A DNA stretch of 8,952 nucleotides from DASTGO01 sp035719045 (GTDB lineage Bacteria; Actinomycetota; Actinomycetes; Actinomycetales; Kineosporiaceae). The notes beneath the pieces are model-generated. The model did not search any database. It saw only the letters and a list, made by a program, of their open reading frames with translations, and was not told the origin of the DNA. Of this stretch, positions 6,891 through 8,952 are shown in pieces (the first letter of the stretch is position 1; each line of letters starts with the position of its first letter). Position numbers and translations under genes: made by a program. Location: contig DASTGO010000372.1 of assembly GCA_035719045.1 (NCBI GenBank), positions 1-8,952 of the forward strand, given 5' to 3'.

Positions 6891-6910
6891 CGGACCGCGA
6901 CATCGGTCCG
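6891..6910. promoter_or_regulatory. Inverted repeat upstream of the TIGR03085-type gene
   Basis: CGGACCG (6891-6897) and CGGTCCG (6904-6910) are exact inverted repeats with a 6-base spacer. They end 19 bases before the ATG at 6930. No Shine-Dalgarno precedes that ATG, and CACGAT at 6919-6924 could be a -10 of a leaderless transcript. In that case the repeat would sit in the promoter as an operator; it could equally be a small hairpin. Confidence 0.35.
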
Positions 6911-6929
6911 CGCATGTCACGATCTCGCC

Positions 6930-7562
6930 ATGCCGAGTTACGCCGCGATCGAGCGCGAGAATCTCGTGGACGCCCTGCGCGCCGCCGGGCCACGGGCGGA
7001 CACCCTGTGCGCCGGGTGGACCACCCATGATCTGGCCGCTCACCTGGTCGCGCGCGAGCGCCGCCCGGACAGCGGGCCCGGAATCCTGGTGCCGGTGCTG
7101 GCCAGCTGGACGGAGCGGGTCCGCCGCGGCTACGCCCGCCTGCCGTATCCGCAACTGCTCGACCTGATCGCCGGGGGCCCGCCGTGGACCAGCCCGTTCG
7201 CCCTGCCCGGGGTGGACGGACTGGTGAACCTGACGGAGCACTTCGTGCACTGCGAGGACGTCCGCCGGGCCGTTCCCGGGTGGCAGCCGCGCGACCTCGC
7301 CGACGGGCTGCAGGACGCCCTGTGGTCGCTGGTCTCGTCCCGCGGGAGGCTGCTGTTCCGCCGGGCCGGTGCAGCCGTCACGTTGCGCACACCGGACGGC
7401 CGGCAGGCCCAGGTCTCCTCCGGCCCCGAGACGGTGACGATCGAGGGCGAGCCGGCGGAGCTGCTGCTGTTCGGCTTCGGCCGCGGTGATCACGCCCGGG
7501 TGAAGTTCGAGGGCGGCGACGACGGGATGCAGCGGGTCCGCACGGGCCGGTACGGAATCTGA
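6930..7562 (+). CDS. TIGR03085-type metal-binding protein (DinB/maleylpyruvate-isomerase-like)
   Basis: The protein has 210 residues from ATG 6930 and begins MPSYAAIERENLVDAL, as proteins of this actinobacterial family do. Recognisable blocks are TLCAGWTTHDLAAHLVARE (25-43), RRPDSGPGILVP (44-55), the helix with EHFVHCEDVRRAVPGWQPR (103-121) and a C-terminal segment PAELLLFGFGR (175-185). Histidines at 33, 38, 104 and 107 are candidate metal ligands of the four-helix DinB/MDMPI-N fold. Related proteins use mycothiol with a metal, but the reaction of this family is not established. The frame stays open back to 6756, but that upstream part shows no similarity to the family. No Shine-Dalgarno precedes the ATG, suggesting leaderless translation. 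A 35-base internal piece (7267-7301) recurs at 8545. Confidence 0.88.
   Translation: MPSYAAIERENLVDALRAAGPRADTLCAGWTTHDLAAHLVARERRPDSGPGILVPVLASWTERVRRGYARLPYPQLLDLIAGGPPWTSPFALPGVDGLVNLTEHFVHCEDVRRAVPGWQPRDLADGLQDALWSLVSSRGRLLFRRAGAAVTLRTPDGRQAQVSSGPETVTIEGEPAELLLFGFGRGDHARVKFEGGDDGMQRVRTGRYGI
7267..7301 (+). repeat. 35-bp duplicated segment, copy 1 (inside TIGR03085-type gene)
   Basis: This stretch codes RAVPGWQPRDLA and matches 8545-8579 at 34 of 35 bases; the only difference is C7292 against T8570. Similarity continues imperfectly to the left (gacgtc plus an offset of two bases). It is the intact parent-like copy. Confidence 0.9.
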
Positions 7563-7644
7563 CCGCACGCGAGCCCCGCGCCGGCGGCCCGGAAGTCCTG
7601 GCGATTCCGCGGACGGCAGCAGGTCAGGGAGCCGAGGTGCCCTG

Positions 7645-7670
7645 AGGGCGAGGTCGACCACCTCGTCCCT
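7645..7670 (+). terminator. Hairpin downstream of the TIGR03085-type gene
   Basis: AGGGCGAGGT (7645-7654) pairs with ACCTCGTCCCT (7660-7670) with one bulged T and a 5-base loop, about 80 bases after the stop at 7562. There is no T-run, which is usual for high-GC actinomycetes. It could end the rightward transcript. Confidence 0.5.
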
Positions 7671-7692
7671 GCTGTCGCTTCCCGGGAGTCCA

Positions 7693-7739
7693 CTGCCGGG
7701 CGATGCGGGCGGGTGATGCTGCCGGGCGATGCGGGTGGG
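7693..7739. repeat. Two-copy 21-bp direct repeat
   Basis: The 21-base units at 7693-7713 and 7719-7739 (ctgccgggcgatgcgggcggg and the same with one T for C) differ at one base. They are separated by five bases, a 26-base period. They abut the terminator hairpin at 7734. No coding role is seen. Confidence 0.85.
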
Positions 7740-7779
7740 GACGGCGTCGCCGAAGACCTCGGTCGACGCCGCCCCCACC
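7734..7779. terminator. Strong bidirectional terminator candidate between convergent genes
   Basis: The 16-base arms 7734-7749 and 7764-7779 are inverted repeats with a single non-complementary position (A7741 opposite C7772 on the plus strand; a G-U pair in the minus-strand transcript). The 14-base loop holds a further CCGA/TCGG pairing. The hairpin begins ten bases after the stop of the leftward 74-residue gene and also lies downstream of the rightward TIGR03085-type gene. There is no T-run. Stem length and position make termination on both strands likely. Confidence 0.75.
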
Positions 7780-7788
7780 GTCACCGGG

Positions 7789-8013
7789 TCAGAGGAAGTA
7801 GAAGGTGCCGATCTGCCCGTTCGGAAGAGCGGTGAAGATGGCTTCTCCCGCTCCCTGCGCCGGTGGCAGGTTGACGAAGTTCGCAGCCGCGGTGGGTGTG
7901 GGGAATGTCAGGTAGTGCCAGGTCTTCACCTCGGCCGCGAGCGCACCCTTGAGGCGGGCGGCGTCACTCTCGGAGATGACTTCGCTCGGCTGCACCATCT
8001 CGGTCATGGTCAT
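7789..8013 (-). CDS. Orphan 74-residue protein of unknown function
   Basis: I do not recognise this protein. It starts at ATG 8013 with AAGGAGA about six bases upstream; other ATGs at codons 3 and 6 lack comparable spacing. It is 74 residues with no signal peptide or membrane segment. The first 17 residues are polar. Then comes a likely helix (DAARLKGALAAEVKTWHY, 17-34), a Pro/Thr-rich turn (PTPTAAA), NFVNLPPAQGAGEAIF (44-59) and a hydrophobic aromatic end, IGTFYFL. The distribution of Trp, Tyr and Phe and the GEA-x8-G pattern suggest a small folded alpha/beta protein rather than a random frame. It is monocistronic, followed ten bases later by a strong hairpin and preceded by a long intergenic region. 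The strong ribosome site is the main reason to call it real. Confidence 0.72.
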   Translation of the reverse strand: MTMTEMVQPSEVISESDAARLKGALAAEVKTWHYLTFPTPTAAANFVNLPPAQGAGEAIFTALPNGQIGTFYFL

Positions 8014-8089
8014 GGAAATCTCCTTCTCCTCTCCCGTTCGTCCGTGACCCAGCATTTCGCTGTATCAAGCCCAGTTAGTCACCTATGAC

Positions 8090-8099
8090 CCCATATGGG
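8090..8099. promoter_or_regulatory. Perfect palindrome upstream of the 74-residue gene
   Basis: CCCATATGGG is a 10-base perfect palindrome about 77 bases upstream of the ATG at 8013, in an AT-rich island within GC-rich DNA. On the minus strand it is flanked by GGTTCC (8110-8105) and GGGTCAT (8091-8085), loosely like a stress-sigma promoter (GGTTTC/GGGTAT). An operator or promoter role is plausible but unproven. Confidence 0.3.
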
Positions 8100-8167
8100 A
8101 AGAGGGAACCCCGGTGTTTTTGACCGATTTGTCCCCATGTCGGCGTGTCAGCGATGGCGTGTCACGC

Positions 8168-8184
8168 AAGGGCAGGCTGTCCTT
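8168..8184. promoter_or_regulatory. 17-bp dyad-symmetric element
   Basis: AAGGgCAGgCTGtCCTT is symmetric about G8176 at seven of eight pairs. It overlaps a 19-base element (8169-8187) that matches 6159-6177 at 17 of 19 positions. Two intergenic occurrences suggest a binding site or a short dispersed repeat. Confidence 0.3.
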
Positions 8185-8274
8185 CTGTTCATGCCCTCAA
8201 TTGCTCGCCGACTGCGGCCCTCCGGCCCACACCGCACATGACTTTGGTCCTGCTTGACCCTTGCATCCTGGGCA

Positions 8275-8436
8275 GCGACGACTCGGATGACCGAGGTCAG
8301 GTCCCGCTTCAGGACGGCCTTGACGGGCCTTGGGGCGACGACATCAGCGGGCGGTCAGACCCCGTTTCCAGCCCGCTCGGGCGGCAGCTACCGGTGGGCG
8401 CTGATGTCGGCGGCCGTCGTCCACGACGATGCGGGC
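8275..8436 (+). pseudogene. PAS/PAC domain remnant
   Basis: In the frame of 8254 the translation contains SRFRTALTGLG followed by GGSYRWALMSAAVVHDDAGRP (8377-8439). The second part matches the PAC end of PAS sensor domains (DGSYRW-L-A-V-RDA-GRP). The first resembles a PAS start (RFRTAL), but the PAS core between them is missing. The frame then continues as nonsense relative to the GGDEF fragment, which lies in another frame just downstream. The pattern is what internal deletions and a frameshift in a PAS-GGDEF gene would leave. The PAC match is moderate in strength. Confidence 0.4.
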
Positions 8437-8572
8437 CGACCCCGCCCATGCGGTGCTGCGCTGCAGCGACATCGCCGCGCGGGTGGGCGGGGACGAGTTC
8501 GTCGTGGTGGGCGAGGACCTCACAGCCCAGATGACGTCGCGCCAGGGCCGTTCCCGGGTGGCAGCCGCGTGA
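8429..8572 (+). pseudogene. GGDEF (diguanylate cyclase) domain remnant
   Basis: In the frame of 8429 the translation reads VLRCSDIAARVGGDEFVVVGEDL, an exact GGDEF active-site signature with its usual flanks (LRxSDxVARxGGDEFVVLxEDL). Intact domains synthesise cyclic di-GMP. Here only about 25 residues survive: an in-frame TGA at 8402 lies just upstream, the domain's first half (DxLTGLxNR, the metal-binding part) is absent, and 30 bases after the motif the sequence switches into a piece of the TIGR03085-type gene. The reading stops at 8570-8572, where the C-to-T difference from the parent copy creates TGA. This is a fossil, not a functional enzyme. Confidence 0.72.
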
Positions 8573-8579
8573 CCTCGCC
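8545..8579 (+). repeat. 35-bp duplicated segment, copy 2 (fragment of TIGR03085-type gene)
   Basis: It matches 7267-7301 at 34 of 35 bases and sits directly after the GGDEF remnant. In its original frame it would read ARAVPGWQPRDLAR before TGA (8582-8584). No other part of the TIGR03085-type gene is visible nearby, so it is a fragment of a second copy or a short duplication. Confidence 0.85.
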
Positions 8580-8805
8580 CGGTGAGCGGGTATGCCGTTG
8601 GTCTGAGGGATTGTCCTGACGTGATGTTTGGTGGTTACCCCTCGTTTGGGTCTGGATGCGATGGTTTCGCGTGATGGGGGTGGCGCTGGTCCATCCAAGA
8701 CACCGGTGGCCTCTGTGGTGGTGGCCGGTCGGGCCGGAGACCGGGCTGCCCTACCTGGGTGGTTCGCAGGGGCGAGGGTCGGCTTGGTGTTGTTAGTGGT
8801 GGGTT

Positions 8806-8952
8806 GTGGGCCTTGAGGTTCCGCCGTGGGCGGCGGAGATGTTCCATGTGCTGACCGGTGATGGGTGGCCGGCGGTGGATGAGGACGAGATCGAGGATCT
8901 GGCGCGGTTGTGGTTGGCGGCCGGGGCCGGGTTCATGCAGGTCGCGCCGGAG
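8806..8952 (+). CDS. N-terminus of a CpnT-like (type VII-secreted) polymorphic toxin, partial
   Basis: The frame opens after TAG at 8794 and the first start is GTG 8806; 49 codons are present before the window ends. The translation begins VGLEVPPWAAEMFHVLTGD, continues GWPAVDEDEIEDLARLWLAAGAG and ends FMQVAPE. The hydrophobic-helix start with a Pro-Pro-Trp, the GxxWP-x-xDED turn and the following DLARLW helix match the N-terminal alpha-helical WXG100-like domain of CpnT-type and other actinobacterial polymorphic toxins sent through ESX secretion. The C-terminal toxin domain and any immunity gene are outside the window. Codons such as TTG and GAT are more frequent than in the left-hand genes and the plus strand is G-rich, hinting at transfer. 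The upstream ribosome site is weak (GGTGGG). Confidence 0.6.
   Translation, partial: MGLEVPPWAAEMFHVLTGDGWPAVDEDEIEDLARLWLAAGAGFMQVAPE

Larger units (their letters stand above)
6653..6929. other. Intergenic stretch with decayed coding sequence
   Basis: These 277 bases lie between the DUF4190-type gene and the TIGR03085-type gene. There is no complete gene. They contain a short GC hairpin (6693-6706), an EAL-like peptide remnant (6766-6876) and a 20-base inverted repeat (6891-6910) next to the following start codon. Confidence 0.6.
8014..8805. other. Long intergenic region with gene debris
   Basis: About 790 bases without an intact gene. The left part (8014-8250) should carry the promoter of the leftward 74-residue gene, and has a palindrome CCCATATGGG (8090-8099) and a 17-base dyad (8168-8184). 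The middle (about 8275-8580) has PAS-like, GGDEF and TIGR03085-type fragments in different frames. The right part (8580-8805) is G/T-rich and shows no convincing coding sequence; a 62-codon frame from a TTG at 8628 has no ribosome site or recognisable features. Confidence 0.65.

Noticed and set aside
6756..6929. N-terminal extension of the TIGR03085-type gene to 6756
   Set aside because: The family begins at the MPSY residue (6930); the extra 58 residues are Arg-rich with no similarity.
7693..7739. CRISPR-like repeat pair
   Set aside because: There are only two units with a 5-base gap; no spacers of normal length and no cas genes.
6873..7784. 303-codon minus-strand frame
   Set aside because: It is antisense to the TIGR03085-type gene, whose plus-strand translation matches a family throughout.
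8014..8270. Transposase or tRNA remnant
   Set aside because: All frames and both strands were read; no DDE motif, terminal inverted repeats or tRNA T-loop pattern could be found.
8145..8619. Intact plus-strand genes of 121-129 residues in the debris region
   Set aside because: The open frames cross from PAS-like sequence into shadow of the GGDEF fragment; no ribosome sites and no continuous family match, so pseudogene fragments fit better.
8628..8816. 62-codon frame from a TTG upstream of the toxin start
   Set aside because: It has no ribosome site, and its Gly/Val/Ala-rich translation has no family features and overlaps the toxin start.

Overview
The window is very GC-rich, uses GTG starts freely and joins genes by 4-base GTGA overlaps. 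It carries hisI beside trpE. All of this fits a high-GC actinomycete (Actinomycetota); the genus cannot be read from the sequence.

Left two thirds (1-5967, minus strand): one compact transcription unit reads leftward. It holds two ABC half-exporters (5967-4006 and 4009-2171), hisI (2140-1640) and trpE (1643 to beyond the left edge). The ABC pair and the hisI/trpE pair each overlap by four bases, and only 30 bases separate ABC2 from hisI. The exporter pair looks like an asymmetric heterodimer: one ATP site is canonical and the other degenerate in all three diagnostic motifs. The first half-exporter ends in an acidic tail coded by a 15-bp tandem repeat. A candidate promoter at about 6209-6235 and a long structured leader precede the unit.

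Middle (5968-7790): a small DUF4190-type membrane protein gene (6329-6652, plus) diverges from the operon. Next come a decayed stretch with an EAL-like peptide remnant, an intact TIGR03085-type (DinB/maleylpyruvate-isomerase-like) gene (6930-7562, plus), and a convergent intergenic region with two hairpins. One of these is a strong bidirectional terminator candidate at 7734-7779. A 74-residue orphan gene (8013-7789, minus) with a good ribosome binding site faces it.

Right end (8014-8952): about 790 bases without an intact gene contain debris. There is a PAS/PAC-like fragment, a clear GGDEF diguanylate-cyclase fragment in another frame, and directly after it a 35-bp copy (34 of 35 identical) of the inside of the TIGR03085-type gene. 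From about 8580 the plus strand turns G/T-rich. At 8806 a gene opens whose first 49 residues look like the N-terminal helical domain of CpnT-like, type VII-secreted polymorphic toxins; it runs off the window.

Together, the left side is stable amino-acid biosynthesis plus export. The right side looks like a rearrangement-prone accessory boundary with gene remnants, an orphan small gene and the start of a probable secreted toxin. No tRNA, rRNA, CRISPR array or intact transposase was seen.
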